Assembly: GCA_036429605.1 (NCBI GenBank)
Contig: CM071590.1
Coordinates: forward strand, 186,001-250,000
Source of the DNA: Cladobotryum mycophilum
Taxonomy: Eukaryota; Ascomycota; Sordariomycetes; Hypocreales; Hypocreaceae
DNA length: 64,000 nucleotides
Direction of reading: 5' to 3'
Position numbers and translations under genes: made by a program. The notes beneath the pieces were generated by a model. That model worked only from the letters and a program-made list of their open reading frames with translations, was not told the DNA's origin and made no database searches. This document shows, piece after piece, positions 10,351 through 22,333 of the stretch (its first letter is position 1; every line of letters starts with the position of its first letter).

Positions 10351-11379
10351 TCAAATAGCACAATTGCGATCGTAGAGCCTAGCAGAATCGCAAATAGCAT
10401 TTCCTGCGCTATACAGATACCACCAAGAATTTGCATCTACCCTCGCAAGATTACAGTAGGGGCTCGCAGGGTTATAGGTGGTAAACTGGAACGCAGTGCA
10501 TTCGGGGACCTGCATGCAGCGGGCCTTGCAAAGCTGGAGGGTGGGGTAGTTTGTTGTGGACTCGATGTTCGGTCCGTTTGTTCCCACAGAGCAACCTCTG
10601 TGTCCATATCTCACGCCTGCATACGCGGTTTCAGTGGCGGCGACATTGGATGTGATGGTTGATGTTTGAGTAATGATGGTAGTGGGGGTGGGAAGAATAT
10701 CCTGGGGAATGTTAGTGGTTTAGAGCCATGGGAAAATTATAAACTCCATAGTATGAAAACTTACAGTTGAAATCTGCGTCTCGATCGGGGTTGTTAGAGT
10801 AAGACTCTGTTGAATGGCGGGGGCTGGAGTAGCGATGAAGCAAGAACAGGCGCTGCTGACACGCTCTACTGGATAGGAGGCAGATAGCCAAGGGGGTAAG
10901 TCGCGTTGACTGCTCACTTATTCTATCTTGAGTCTGGTATTGTAGTATACGCAGTGACAGTGTCTGTTCCTGTTATCGCGGCTGCATTCCTGGTTCAGTA
11001 CCGTTAGCATGAGGGTGACGGGATGGCTGAAAGGGAAAAGATGGTGGGGCACTTACACGACCTGAACGTCTGTCACTATGATAACAGGAGGCGTTGCCAT
11101 GACGGTCTTCTTATCTGTAGTCACCGCATAGAAAGTGTTTATAACGGTAGACTGGATAAAGGTGGAACAAAAGTTGCTCGCACTGGAGCTATATCTCTGG
11201 TCGCGTAAATTACGCAAGCAGTTATCGGCATTGCAGACGGTACGTTCATTCAAGACATTCGTAACATCTCGTTTGTAGATGATGCCGGAGTCCGAAATCG
11301 TTGTTACATCCTGGTCGGAAGGGACCAAGACAGCAGCCGCTTGTGCAGCAGCGTAGAGAGCGAGAATCTTAGCCTGCAT
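10351..11379 (-). CDS. Secreted PAN/apple-like cysteine-rich protein
   Basis: A predicted secreted protein of unknown role. It has a signal peptide (MQAKILALYAAAQAAAVLV), a first cysteine-bearing segment with FCST, a Thr-rich stretch of the type seen in fungal wall or adhesion proteins, an ACSCF motif, and a C-terminal PAN-like module with CSVGTNG, TLQLCKARCMQ, CTAFQF, YCNLA and a last Cys near the end. My model is four exons: 11057-11379, 10951-10989, 10765-10909 and 10351-10701; it joins in frame to 285 aa. The 41-bp intron at 10910-10950 is the weak point: it is very short and is needed to skip a stop after IPDSR. The last exon and the first exon are secure. Confidence 0.65.
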
Positions 11380-12791
11380 ATTTGTATGACTGAGAAGATA
11401 TGTGTGAAGATCAATTGGCACTGGTTTACTTTACTGGCAGCCAGAAATCATCATTATATATTCAATGGCGTCTACGAAGATACCTAGACGAGGATTGTTC
11501 CCATCCTGAAGATGCCGAGGCTGAATTGTACCGCTAAAGGTCAGCGACAGTAGTAAAGGAGGGCGGATCCCGCTGTGTGGCTGCTGTCGTTAGAGGCTAC
11601 ACCATGGCGATTTCAAGCAGGATATCGGTCATCTCATAAGGAAGAATGGAGCTTATTGTTGAAGCCATGCAGTCAAATTCAATAGTTCAGTGACAACTGT
11701 ATCAGGAAATACTTTGGTTCGCACGGCCAGCATGCACTACTGGCCAATTTGGTCCCCAAATGTTGGTCTCGTCAGATCACAGGCGGGCATTCCACTGTAA
11801 CTGTCACTCAGCCGCAGCCGCTCAATTCCCACCGTGGTGACTGTCCACCTCAGCGTTTCCACCAGTGAAACCTATTCATGGATTGTCCACATGAGGAACT
11901 AAATGAGAGACCTGCTGGTATACCGATGGAAGAGAAAACTCGCGCCTAGATCGACAGACTTCCATTGCTCGAAGACGCATGTTGTTTCCCCCCACCGCGC
12001 GGGATATCTAAGCAGCAGCGTCCATGTTAACCAGCTGAGCTCCATTCACCAGCCACCTTGTGAAGGGCGAGACACGGTAGACTTGACATGTCTGAGAAAC
12101 TAGTTACGCTTATATTAAAACGGGGAAGCCAAGATATAAAAAGAAAGGAAAAGATATGGGAAGGCGTTATGAAGAAGACTTCCACTCCGATGCACGGCTA
12201 ATTTATTACAGCGTCATTGTTGCTCTCTCGTTGATATGAGTAGTGTCCTTTATCGTCGTCAAATCTCTGGACGACTGAAGTTTGAGGTTATCCCAAGCCA
12301 TGCATCCCAACGATGCCCATGATGGCGCAGCCTATCTGACGAAGACACTTTGCCAAGCCTAAAATATCTCTAATAGAAATTTTCATTTTCATTGTCCTTG
12401 TTTTAATGTTCTGTCTAAACCTTCCAATTGGCTTGCTCTTCCAATGCGTCCAGTTCAGACCTAGTAAATGTCTCGGATCACCTCATTCAACAGTCTCATG
12501 TTAGTGAAAATGCTTGTTCAACTACTTCGTGTGTTTATGATGCTAGTCTCCAGAAACGGTTCCACCGCCGGCGATTATCCTTTCCTAGGAATTGTCAACT
12601 TGATCTATAGCAGTCTTGTTCAAGACAAACAATAGAAGAAAAAGAAACCATAATTGAGACATCAAACACTGAAAATCGGCGTTGAGGTAACGTTCGGTTA
12701 GGATTTGAACTATAAAGACCTGTGTCATCGCCAATAAGTATGCGCTAAAAACATCTCGATATTCATCTTTGATAACTCAATTCAACTCAAC
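11380..12791. other. Intergenic region
   Basis: About 1.4 kb between the diverging PAN-like and first protease genes. Open frames here (11903-12103, 12428-12610) are short and unrelated to anything I recognise. The only element worth naming is the TATA box at 12711. Confidence 0.55.
12711..12717 (+). promoter_or_regulatory. TATA box of first serine protease gene
   Basis: TATAAAG in the context GAACTATAAAG, 81 bp before the ATG at 12792. The same GAACTATAAA string precedes the second protease gene, so the core promoter was duplicated with the gene. Confidence 0.5.
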
Positions 12792-13567
12792 ATGATGTTT
12801 GTCAAGCTCTATCAAGCTGCATTTCTCGCCATATTCACTTTTTTCCATACTGCCAATGCCAACAATTTCATTGTTGGTGGCAAGGTAGCTGGCGGTGAAC
12901 AATTCCCTTTCATGATTAGTTTATGGACCTGGAAGGGGGCCCTTTCTGTGGCGGTTTTCTTATCTCCCCTCGCGCTGTCCTTACAGCTGCGCATTGCTTG
13001 CCCACGAGACTAAAGCCATCTGATATTGCCGTTGTATATTCGACTGTCGACTTTCTAAACTAGCTGAAGGAATACACAAATGTCTCCCAATTCCACATAC
13101 ATGAGGCTTATGGGCAAAATGGTCCTGCATCAAATGACATCGCCACTCTGATTCTTACTACGCCCATCACACCCGACCCATACCATAAACCCAAGCCAAT
13201 CAATCTACCCAACTCTACAGATACCGAAAACGGGGCCAAAGTTACCGTGGTCGGCTGGGGTGCCCACCACGAGGGTGGAAACGTGTCTACCACCTTAAGA
13301 TACATCGAGACAGAGCTGGTAACTGCAGACCGTTGTAAGCAAAGATATGCTGGCTACCATTTGCAGAGTAGTATCAGAGACACAAATCTATGTACTAGAA
13401 CTGCATCCGAACAAGGCGCTTGTACGGGCGACTCTGGTGGGCCTATCTTTTCTGGCGGCAAAAATTATGGGATCGTATCGTTTGGTGTTCCTTGCGCGAA
13501 ACGTTTCCCAGATGTGCATACTAGAGTCGATAAGTATCTCGACTGGATCAAGACGCACATGGTTTGA
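12792..13567 (+). pseudogene. S1 (chymotrypsin-fold) serine protease, broken copy
   Basis: A secreted S1-family serine protease as it would have been: signal peptide, activation site at IVGG, TAAHC with catalytic His, SNDIAT with Asp, and GDSGGP with Ser, ending in a conserved helix (YLDWIKTHMV). It is interrupted twice. First, a one-base frameshift in a G run at 12935-12939 (five G; six would restore WKGGPFCGG). Second, an in-frame TAG at 13061-13063, in the segment between the active-site His and Asp. The stop aligns with a sense codon of the neighbour copy, and the 30 bp around it are too short to be an intron. The residue at the S1-pocket base (position 189 in chymotrypsin numbering) is Gly, not the Asp of true trypsins, so basic-residue specificity is not expected. 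Tandem paralogue of the gene at 14484. Confidence 0.82.
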
Positions 13568-14483
13568 ATGGAACCCCTGATAGGGTTGGGAAGGCCTTGG
13601 TACTGTTGCATTTACTTGTCGAGTGATTTGCCAAAGGTCTGGAGTGTAAGGAGGATGGAGGGGTCTGGGATTAGTGAGTTGGTAGTTCATGCGCAGTGAT
13701 TACATTGTCAATAACTCAAATGGAAGTTTCTGTTGTGGTTTTGTTGACCTCTTTAAACTTTTACTTCTTCAAAGCCAGGGCGTATGATCCCCATGCTCGT
13801 GGCAAGGGGAAGCATTTAGACGTCTCAAACCTAACCTAAATGTATGACTAGCTTTTAGCAAACTGATTGTACTGATGTTCCAAGAGGAGGAGAAAACCAA
13901 ATGCGTTGAGTACGGAGAAACACTTTTGGCCTTACTAAATCCGTCTCATTTGTTGAGCGGAAAACCATTCATACTCTTCCACCCATCACAGCCTTGGTTG
14001 TTATTACCCGTGGTTGTATGAGTAATATGTCTTAAGCTTACGGCAGTCCGAAACATGCATATGTTACTACACTAAATTGAGACTGGACCGAATTATCTGG
14101 TCTTGACAACACTGAGTTTTCCTGAGACAACCTCAACGCTACGCTATCTAGAGTCCATTAGGGGAGAAAATTGGTATCGTCAAACGTCATCCTGCTTTAG
14201 TCCCTGCTTAAGAAAGGGGTTATTGCTGGCTGTCTGACCGCTTCCCAGCAAAGCATACACTATCACCTGAATGAAAACTAGCAGAGGGGTAACATTCAGA
14301 AGGGAGTACAACACAGAAACAGACACACGCCACCGATCATTCTCAGTCCAGGCGTGTTAGTCGGTGTCTTGATGATTCTATAGTGAAAGAAGAACTATAA
14401 AATACCTGCATAAACCCTCCCCGAATATCGATTCAATCCAACTTTCGGTCCATATTTCTCAATCTAACTCAATCTAACTCAGC
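13568..14483. other. Intergenic region between tandem proteases
   Basis: About 900 bp between the two paralogous protease genes. It holds the 3' end of the first, the promoter of the second with a TATA box near 14396, and no gene that I can support. Confidence 0.6.
14396..14402 (+). promoter_or_regulatory. TATA box of second serine protease gene
   Basis: TATAAAA in the context GAACTATAAAA, 88 bp before the ATG at 14484, matching the core promoter of the first protease copy. Confidence 0.5.
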
Positions 14484-15232
14484 ATGGCTTTCCGTCAAGT
14501 AGCATTATGGGCCGCTTTTGCCTTGTTTCAAGCAGCTGACGCTGGCAACGATATCATTGGAGGCAACCAAGCTGAACCCGACCAATTTCCATTTCTTGTT
14601 AGTTTGCAGGAAAATGGTCAACATTTCTGTGGTGGCTCTCTGATCAGTCCCTTCACTGTTCTCACAGCTGCACATTGTCTCAATGACTTCAATAATGATT
14701 TCTCCAACATTACTGTTGTATCTGGAACGATCGATCTCCGAGAAGGTGGTATCCGAACTGCAGTCACAGAAGTTTTCATACATGAGAAGTATGGAAAACC
14801 TCAGGGAACTTCAAACGACATTGCCACCGTCCTTTTCGAAACCCCCTAGATTTTGATGGGCAAAATATCATAAGACACGGAAAGGTGGGAAAGGAAAACG
14901 TTACTGTGGTGGGCTGGGGTTACCTTGAGGACGGCGGCCCAGGGTCCAATACTTTGAAATATCTCACGACCTCCACCCTCACCAACAGGGAGTGCAAGGC
15001 AGCATATCCACCAGACAACCGATCGATCATTGAACATACGACTTTGTGCACCGATAACTCAGACCTTCAAACCCCTTGCTCTGGCGACTCTGGCGGACCT
15101 CTATTCGATGAGGGCGGATCGATTGTCGGAATCGTCTCATTTAGTACGGATCCTTGCTCTCAGGGATATCCTGCTGCGTTTGCCCGTGTGAGTGAGTACG
15201 TCGACTGGATTCACTCCCACTCGATTTTTTAA
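14484..15232 (+). CDS. S1 (chymotrypsin-fold) serine protease, one-base frameshift
   Basis: A secreted S1-family serine endopeptidase, 249 aa if the frame is corrected, the usual size. Visible: signal peptide (MAFRQVALWAAFALFQAADA), mature start IIGG, TAAHC (catalytic His), SNDIAT (Asp), CSGDSGGP (Ser) and a C-terminal VDWIHSHSIF helix. The frame breaks at a C run at 14842-14846 (five C): as written the protein stops after FETP, while one more C continues it as PLDFDGQN into the second half without any other defect. That makes a sequencing slip more likely than real loss. The S1-pocket position 189 is Thr rather than Asp, so specificity is probably chymotrypsin- or elastase-like. Tandem duplicate of the gene at 12792. 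Confidence 0.82.
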
Positions 15233-15541
15233 AAGGGGCCACGCTGCAGGTAGGCCTTGTCACTGCATTATGTGTATTATTGATCGGAATCGCCAAGGTA
15301 GCTCAAGGTACATGTCAAGCAACTACGCCTCCGATTCTTCCTAGTAGCTAGCTGTTGATAACTATCCATGTAAATAAAATAAAATAAAGGGTCCATGTCG
15401 CATTGTGTCAGTTGGTCCAAGATGTAGTTACTAATTATGAAAGTAAAAGTTAAAAGAGGGAGGAGTGAAATTAGTGCAGACTCTCCTAGCTGACTTTAGT
15501 TGTGCATCCATCGTTTCCTTTTACGGTATAAGCCATCACCA
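15233..15541. other. Convergent 3' region
   Basis: About 310 bp between the converging ends of the protease and sulfite oxidase genes. It contains an AT-rich AAATAAAATAAAATAAAG stretch near 15370 that could serve poly(A) signals. No gene seen. Confidence 0.6.
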
Positions 15542-17582
15542 TCAATTGTCCACATCCCGTGGCTCCATTTTGGACCATTCTCTCTCATACTCCTCCAAGT
15601 TCATGGTCTTGAATTCCGTTGGCCGTGTAATCGGTACAAAGCTCTCACCGTGGCTCTCAAACTCCTCTAGTCTCTTTCTCGTCGCTGATCGGCTCGCATT
15701 AATGCTGTAGATCTTCACTCTGTGGCAGCTGCTTGTGACGTGTAAGCCCCAGTTCCAGCTGTGACGAACTTCCATGGGCTGAGTGTTGAGGCTGTTATCC
15801 CAGCACCGAACGACAAGCTCCGTCCATCCTTCATGATCACAGGGGATAGAAGCTGTCCAGGTTCTCCAGGCGAACTTATGCTTGGGGGAAAGGTTCTTAA
15901 TAGGTACGGCGTACCAAGCCCAGCCACCGTCGGAGGAGACCTCGACCCGCTCTGGCCATCGACCACCGCCGGAATAAGCCCAACCTTTAAAATATCAGCA
16001 TTAGTCCTCCAACTCAGGATCACCATGTCTCACCAGTTACTTCTATATGGCCGTTGTGAACAACGACCTCCTTGTGCCAAGGAGTCATGATGGCACTGCT
16101 AACCGGCATCTCTTGAATTTGGATTCCCACTATAAGTCAGATCAGATTAAATTGAGGTCAGTTGTTCAATAATATCATAGCTTACATGTAGGCAGCTGGT
16201 TATGCTTTCCGTACTGCTGCTGAAAGTAGAGGTATTCTCTGCTCTGCACTGGAGCGCGGCTAGACGTTTCGATTGCTTTGATCCGGTAGAGCCACTTGAC
16301 GCTTCTTGCGCCAATGTAACCCATAACCACTGCTCTGAGAGGAAATCCATGAATCTTCGGTAGGGGCTTGTCGTTCATCTCCCACGCCAGGAGCACTTCG
16401 TTTGCCTTTACCTTGGACCATGGTACAGAAACGACGTAATTCATGCATTCTCCACCCTTAAAATACGTTTCTGCTCCATATAGTTCGAGATGCTTCGCTC
16501 CGTCTTTGAGGCCTCCGCAGTGCTTTATCACCTTTTTGAGACTCACACCAGTCCACTTGGCCGTGCCAATTGCCCCTTCAGCCCAGGGAGCGTTGATCAT
16601 TTCGTCACCCTCGCCTGCATATTCGGCAATCTGCTCAACACGCCTGGTACCACTACACTGTATGGTGACGAGCATTGAAGTACGTGGGAACAAGGCTTCG
16701 TTCTGCAAATCTGCGAAAGTTAGCGTCTTTGGATTATTCACAGAGCCATCAAGACGAAGGTCGAATTTCTCCGGGTCGATATCCGGTATCCCGCCGTGAT
16801 TGCGAACGAAATGGAGCTCGTTTGGTGTAACAGCTTCTTTGGTCAATATGCTTTTTGGCGGTTCTCCGTTGTAAGGAAACTGAAGGAGATGTAACATATC
16901 CGGATGTTTCTCCTATATCGGACGTTCAGCCGCCTCATCTTTTACATCATGGTACAGTTTCATACCTCAAGCACTATCTTCCAGCTCTCTTCGGGAACAT
17001 TGGCGAGAGCTCCACCTATGGCCTTGTGCCATGACTTCCACCGCACACCTTCAAGCACGGGGTTTGAGGCAGGAACAGGACCCAGCTGGAATTCAGGAGG
17101 CGGGGGAAACTTATACCGAGAAAATCGCTGATGAGCCTTGGTTCTCTTCTCAGGATAATCCTCCCATTCTATGTAGCCTTTCCAGCCGTCTCGTTCTTCT
17201 TCTACCACGAAAGTCGGATCGTCGTTGTTGGCATCCACGCGGAGCTCCGCAGAGCTGGTCTCTGCTAGATGCGGCGATTCTGTGTGAATTTTGAGGTCAC
17301 TCTGATTGCGAAGGCCTAGTTGGCCTGGGTCGAGGCCTTGCTCAAGCTTCCACTCATTTGGTGGTAGCTATCAAATAAAGTCAGACTGAAACATTTCTAC
17401 ATATTCCTAAAATTTCCACTTACCTGTTGGATCAACCTCTCTCGAATTGGATTCATATCCATCTTGAATAGTACACTTTGAAGATCACGGAAAATCGAAA
17501 AGTCGTGGAGACGATACTTGTCAAGACCCGAAGATTCCGGGGAGACGTACTTAAGTAAACACCAACTACATCTTACCCCCAT
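15542..17582 (-). CDS. Sulfite oxidase-family molybdenum enzyme
   Basis: A molybdopterin-dependent sulfite oxidase-type enzyme, expected to oxidise sulfite to sulfate. Five exons read leftward: 17424-17582, 16966-17367, 16186-16912, 16034-16129, 15542-15984, with introns of 49 to 56 bp; 608 aa. The N-terminal ~190 residues hold a fungal extension (VVEEERDGWKGYIEWEDYP, WKSWHKAIGG). The molybdenum domain follows, with the conserved cofactor-binding Cys in TIQCSGTRR near residue 273 and GFPLRAVVMGYIGARSVKWL. The C-terminal dimerisation domain has GWAYSGGGRWPERVEVS and WNWGL. There is no cytochrome b5 domain, as in plant-type and many fungal enzymes. The start at 17582 is the first in-frame ATG; MDMNPIRERL at 17463 is a credible shorter start. 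Confidence 0.9.
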
Positions 17583-18549
17583 ATCTCATCAACCAAACAG
17601 ATAACCCTTAAGTGCGGGGTCTAATTGCGATTGGATTATCAACCAAAGCAGTACGTCATCGTGATTCAAGGCATCAAAAACTGTGATCATGTGCATATGA
17701 AGCTACAGTTGAGACTACGGCTGTATGATAGACTTAAGGTTCAGACAGCGCAAACTCTGACACTATAGATACCATGAAGATGCGCATTTAAACAGCGCAG
17801 AAAACGCGATCCCAAATCATGTATCTGGTAATCGCTCAACGAAGCTGTTGGAGTGAACAAAGGTGTGGTGCGGGATTCAGATGCGGTAGTCGGGTGCGGA
17901 ATTCGGCTACGGATGAGCAGGCTCAAAGAAATGGATTTGAGCTGCAGAAAAACAAATCCCATTCACCCTGCGGGGTATGACTGCTTACCCATATAGATCC
18001 AGAGATATGGATGTGCAGAAGTTCAAATGTCAGTCAGATATAAGGAGTCTACGATGAAAGATAGCGTCTGGTAACTTAAGAGGTCGGTGTATCATTATAC
18101 ACCAGACCAAAGGTCTGGAGTTTTTGATGATCGAACAACCCGTTACATACAAAGTCCCCTTGCCGCAAGAGACGCTTCTTTTTCTTGTAACTAAATATAG
18201 TTCCCTGCCACATTTCCTCATTCATATCATCTTTGCCATTCTAGATATCGGGAACCCACAACTCTGCAAGCTTACTGCGTACTCAGTGATTGAAGCTTGC
18301 TATCGCATGTATATAAAAACATTAACTATGATCCAATGCGGAAATCCCGAGCTATGGGATCCTTCTGTAGAGCCCCGCAGATGGCCTTTTGAAAAGGCGC
18401 GCCAAAGGATCAGAATGTCTAAATCAAGGTAAAAAACGTAAGCACAAAATTAAAGCATTTACACAACACTCGCCGTTAACCTCCAGCCCATTAAAACATT
18501 ATATAAATATTCGTTAGTCCTCCTCATTCAATCATAGATATTCCTAAAA
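17583..18549. other. Intergenic region
   Basis: About 970 bp between the sulfite oxidase and ankyrin genes, which diverge. An open frame at 18124-18432 has no recognisable features. A TATAAAT at 18502-18508, 48 bp before the ankyrin ATG, is the only likely element. Confidence 0.55.
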
Positions 18550-19574
18550 ATGGCTTATTTCTCTACATCGCAGACAGAATCCCGACCCCCTTGTCTCTGC
18601 GTCCCTTAGATGCAGCGTGGGATCCTTCGTTGGCGACCGAAGATGGTGACGAAAGCTGCTGGACTCCGCTTCAACTTGCGGCGAGAAGTGGGGATGCAGA
18701 CAAAGTCGCACAAATCCTCACGTCTAGCCCCTCAGCTGTTAATGACCCTCCGTGTGGCTATTACGGCCAAACGGCATTACAAGCGGCATGCCTTCAAGGG
18801 CACGAAGATGTCGTAAAATTACTCCTTTCTACCAGTGCAGACATTCACTTTGCTGGTGGGAACAACTTTCAGAGAAACGCCCTTCAAATTGCTTGTGATC
18901 AAGGCAATCAGACAATCGTCGAGATGCTCCTCGAAGCTGGTGCCAAAATAAATACACCTTTGTCAGACAACAGTCCAGCACCCCACCGAAGCCCGCCTAA
19001 ACTGGCCAAAACTACAACTGTGGTGACTCGCTACAACGGAAGGACGGCACTTCAAGCAGCCATAGAGCGTGGCCATTTGCAAATTGCCACCCGACTGCTT
19101 GATCTAGGGGCTGAAGTGAATGCGCCACCATCACCTACAGGAGGATGTACTGCACTGCAAGCAGCGGCGCACGGTGGTTTCACGGCAATGATGCAACTTT
19201 TACTGCATCACGGAGCGCTTGTCAACCAACCAGCTGCAAGATACAAAGGTTTTACAGCATTACAAGGTGCTTGTTTGACCGGCAATCTGGAGGCAGTCGA
19301 TATTCTCATCAAGGCTGGTGCTAATATATATGCTTTCGGCGGTCTCTATGGTGAAGGCACAGCTTTGCATGCTGCAGCAGAGAATGGCCATGGCGAAATT
19401 ATCAAGAAATTGGTTGAAGCTGGTGCTGATATTAATTCTTACCACATCAGAAGGTGGCAAACACCAATTCAAGGCGCCGCAGCCGGGGGTCATACTGATG
19501 TCGTTCAATTGTTGAGATCAATGGGAGCCGCTGGGAAAACAGGTGGGGGAGGTTTCTTATTTCCTAGAATCTGA
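18550..19574 (+). CDS. Ankyrin-repeat protein, one-base frameshift near start
   Basis: An intronless ankyrin-repeat protein, probably a protein-protein interaction module; no second domain is visible. At least seven repeats run from about residue 29 to the end, with the usual TALQAAxxxGH and LLxAGAxxN signatures. Six of the repeats use LQAA or LQIA rather than the canonical LHLA, typical of fungal orphan ankyrin proteins. The long open frame starts at a TTG (18591) with no ATG. An ATG at 18550 in good context is one base out of frame and its frame closes at once. One more C in the C run at 18586-18590 joins MAYFSTSQTESRPP to LSLRPLDAAWD, giving 341 aa. I take this as a probable sequencing slip. 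Confidence 0.78.
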
Positions 19575-19733
19575 TGCTTCTTAAGACCATTTTAGTGAAC
19601 ATGTAATACATTTTATAATAGACCATGAATAATGAATCAAATCATCGAGGGAGAAACGCTTTTCGCTCCCTAGGGGTCAGTGTTGATTTTGGTCAACCTA
19701 CTAACAAATCAAAGTGCTAATTACCGCACAGCT

Positions 19734-19748
19734 AAAAAAAAAAAAAAA
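19734..19748 (+). repeat. Poly(A) run of 15
   Basis: Fifteen consecutive A in the 240-bp gap between the converging ankyrin and CoA-transferase genes. A simple homopolymer, with a second A-rich patch after it. Confidence 0.9.
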
Positions 19749-19814
19749 GGCTTATGTCGCTGAAAAAAAGAAAAAGAAAAGTACCTTGAATTAAATGAGG
19801 TCTAAAACTATATA

Positions 19815-21672
19815 CTATTTCCATGTTACGTCTTCGCTGGCACAATAAGGTACTGGACCGTGAGTCCAGTGTGGGCTTGCCGCGCTGTTCTCATACTGAA
19901 CGATGGGAGACAGAATGGCATGGTTATTGCCCCAATCTGTCTCAGCAAAGTTGGCCATGTAATCCGCTCGCTTCAAGATATCCGAATTCTTTGCCCAGGC
20001 ATCACTGAGGATGTAGAGCAGCTCCTCGACATGAAGATCAGGTGTCATTGGCGCGAACTCGTACTTGTTCTGGATCTCTTGTACAATATCAGGCGAGTAT
20101 AGGCCAACGACTTCCTCCAGCTGTGCTGTATCGATAGCAGTGAGCGCAACTGTAGCGTGATAAGATCCCCCATACTTTGCTCGGTCACGCAGAGCCAACA
20201 TTGTGTCGATGACACCAACGGCTCCGGAAAGCATGTCGGCAATGGGGAGGGACGGTAGCACGCTGACGCCCTCATCGAATCCATAAGCTTTTCCGCAGAC
20301 ATAAGAACAACCAGAGGCTGCATCAGCAATTTGTTGGAAACCTGGGCGTTCGGCGTAGTAGCCATCCGGACCGTAGCAGTTCAGATCCACATACACAATC
20401 CCCTTCCCACGCTTATTTGCCATTTCAACGATATTTTCGAGGCCAAATCCCTTGCGTTCCAGTGAACGCAGACGGAATGCCTGTATAATAACATCCGCAT
20501 CCTCAATCAGAGAATGCAGCCTCTTTGCATCTTTCTCCGAGTTCAAATCCAGTGAAAAAGTGCGCTTTCCGGCAGTCAGGGAAACAACCGGAATCTAAAT
20601 TTGGCAAAAGAAAAGGGATGTTAGCCGTCTCAGGTATATAATGGCTTTCAAATACTACTGACCTGAATGTCTGGCAAATCTGGGCTTTGAACCTTGATGA
20701 CATCTGCTCCAAGGGCAGCGAGATAGACACCCAAGGCTGGTCCAGCGATCACCCTTGCGAGTTCAACAACCTTTACACCAGCCAATGGGCGTTGGTCTTC
20801 CAACTTTGGGAATGGAACGGGCGGCAAGTCAGGTGTACCAAGAACTCGGCGGTAGTTGACCATGGGATGTGCAGCAAGACGCTTACCCATGGACGTCTGT
20901 CTCCACTGTTCGGGTGTATAACACGTTTGTCCACAGAAACCATGCTCCATGTTTTTCTGGTCAAGCTCGGCAGCAGAATATTTCACCACCTCTGCCTTGA
21001 TGATGTCGTAGGCTTCTTTTCGAGAGTTCGTTGGTGTGTTCGGGTCGAGGTCATAGGCTTTGAGAAAGGTGGGGGTGTTTAAGCTGCTCATGATCTGGTA
21101 CCAGACTTTGGGGTCTTTTGTAGGGTATATCGCCCAAGATCTGAAGTGCATGTCGTTCTTTGACAGGACACCCTTGTCTAAGTCCTTTCCAGCTCTGAAT
21201 ATTGTACCATTTGCTTTCAATTCTACCATAGTCCTTCCACCGATGGACACCATCGCTGGAGTCGCTGGGTAGAGACCTGATTTGTCGACGTCGATTGAGA
21301 TGTTTCCAACTTCGATTCCCTTCATAGCACTAATCTCTTTTCCAACGATGCCAATCATGGCTTGGCAGACGGCAGACTGTAATTTAACGTTAGCATGATT
21401 CATCATCGCTATGAGCGACGTATCCTAGGGATGAACAATTGGAGTACGGGTCTGCCTACAAGCGCTTGAGACTTGATAGGACCTGGAATGATGGGAAGAT
21501 CCCCTCCATAAAATTTGACACTACCCAATGCGGCTGCATCATCAGTAAAACCGGGTGAGACTCGAGCGAAATGCTCAAGCAATCGTTGACAGTCAGCGGG
21601 TAAAGGGGTGAAGGAGACATCAACGAAGGTCCCTGGACCGTAAATATTCTTGATAGTGGTGTGGTTGTTCAT
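19815..21672 (-). CDS. CaiB/BaiF (family III) CoA-transferase
   Basis: A family III CoA-transferase, the type that moves CoA between organic acids (formate/oxalate, carnitine, bile acids, succinate donors). Three exons leftward: 21460-21672, 20663-21376 and 19815-20594, introns 83 and 67 bp, 568 aa. The central part shows LAGVKVVELARVIAGPALG, LAALGADVIKVQSP and, after the second splice, TAGKRTFSLDLN; later DLNCYGPDGYYAERPGFQQIADA and PLPIADMLSGAVGVI-like segments. The acyl substrate cannot be read from sequence. It shares a 660-bp bidirectional promoter region with the 3-hydroxyacyl-CoA dehydrogenase at 22334, so the two may work on one acyl-CoA pathway. Confidence 0.9.
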
Positions 21673-22333
21673 GGTAGATCCGATATGTGAAAAGAACAAG
21701 GTTGGAGAAATACAATAAGGCAGTAATAGCTCTGATGAGTGAGCGCGGAATCTTGCTGTCGGTGTGTGTTTTGCTATCGAAGCGTTCAAAGCGAGGCTTG
21801 TGGCTTCTTTAAATATTTGGTGCGGCATCACTTGGACTGACTTGTCTTACAGTTCGGGTTCCCGACACGTCCGGATCTGTCCGGTTGATGTCATAAAAGA
21901 GCCACTATGCTCAGGGTTGTTCATAGGACAACCGACTTCTCCCACCGCTCTTGCCGATAAAAACCTGGTTTGAAGAGGGGTTTTCTGCCGCATTGATTGG
22001 CTGGATTCATCGATTGGTTGAGTCGTCTGCGTTTGATTCAAAGGTGTCTGGGATGAGATCCACTGCAAGGCTGCCGAGGCCCCACTAAATACTCGGGGCC
22101 GTTGGATGCTCCACAAGACCCCACCATCTCGGCAGTCAATGGTAGGCCCGCCACTCGGCGAGTTCGGAACAGCTACGGAACGGCCGCGGTGTGTCATAGA
22201 TTAATGGAATGATAGTGAACCTTTAGGAATCCCAAGAATAAATATAGCACCTCTACACCCAGAGGTTCTCATGTTAACCAATCTCAACAGACCCTTCAAG
22301 CTCATTCTACACCTTAAACCACAAATCTTCAAA
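21673..22333. promoter_or_regulatory. Bidirectional promoter region of two acyl-CoA genes
   Basis: The 660-bp gap between the divergent CoA-transferase and dehydrogenase genes. It contains CCGGATCTGTCCGG at 21871-21884 and several other CGG/CCG triplets, the half-sites bound by Zn2Cys6 regulators, but such triplets are common. Shared control is likely from geometry, not shown by any one site. Confidence 0.45.

Noticed and set aside
13032..13063. A 30-bp intron (GTATAT to CTAG) removing the stop codon in the first protease
   Set aside because: Too short to be spliced, and it would delete residues that align well with the neighbouring paralogue.
12792..15232. The two serine proteases as the enzymes that cut the DYAIR repeats after Arg
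   Set aside because: Cleavage after Arg needs Asp at position 189; these have Gly and Thr. They are also 4.6 kb or more away with two unrelated genes between, and both are interrupted as written.
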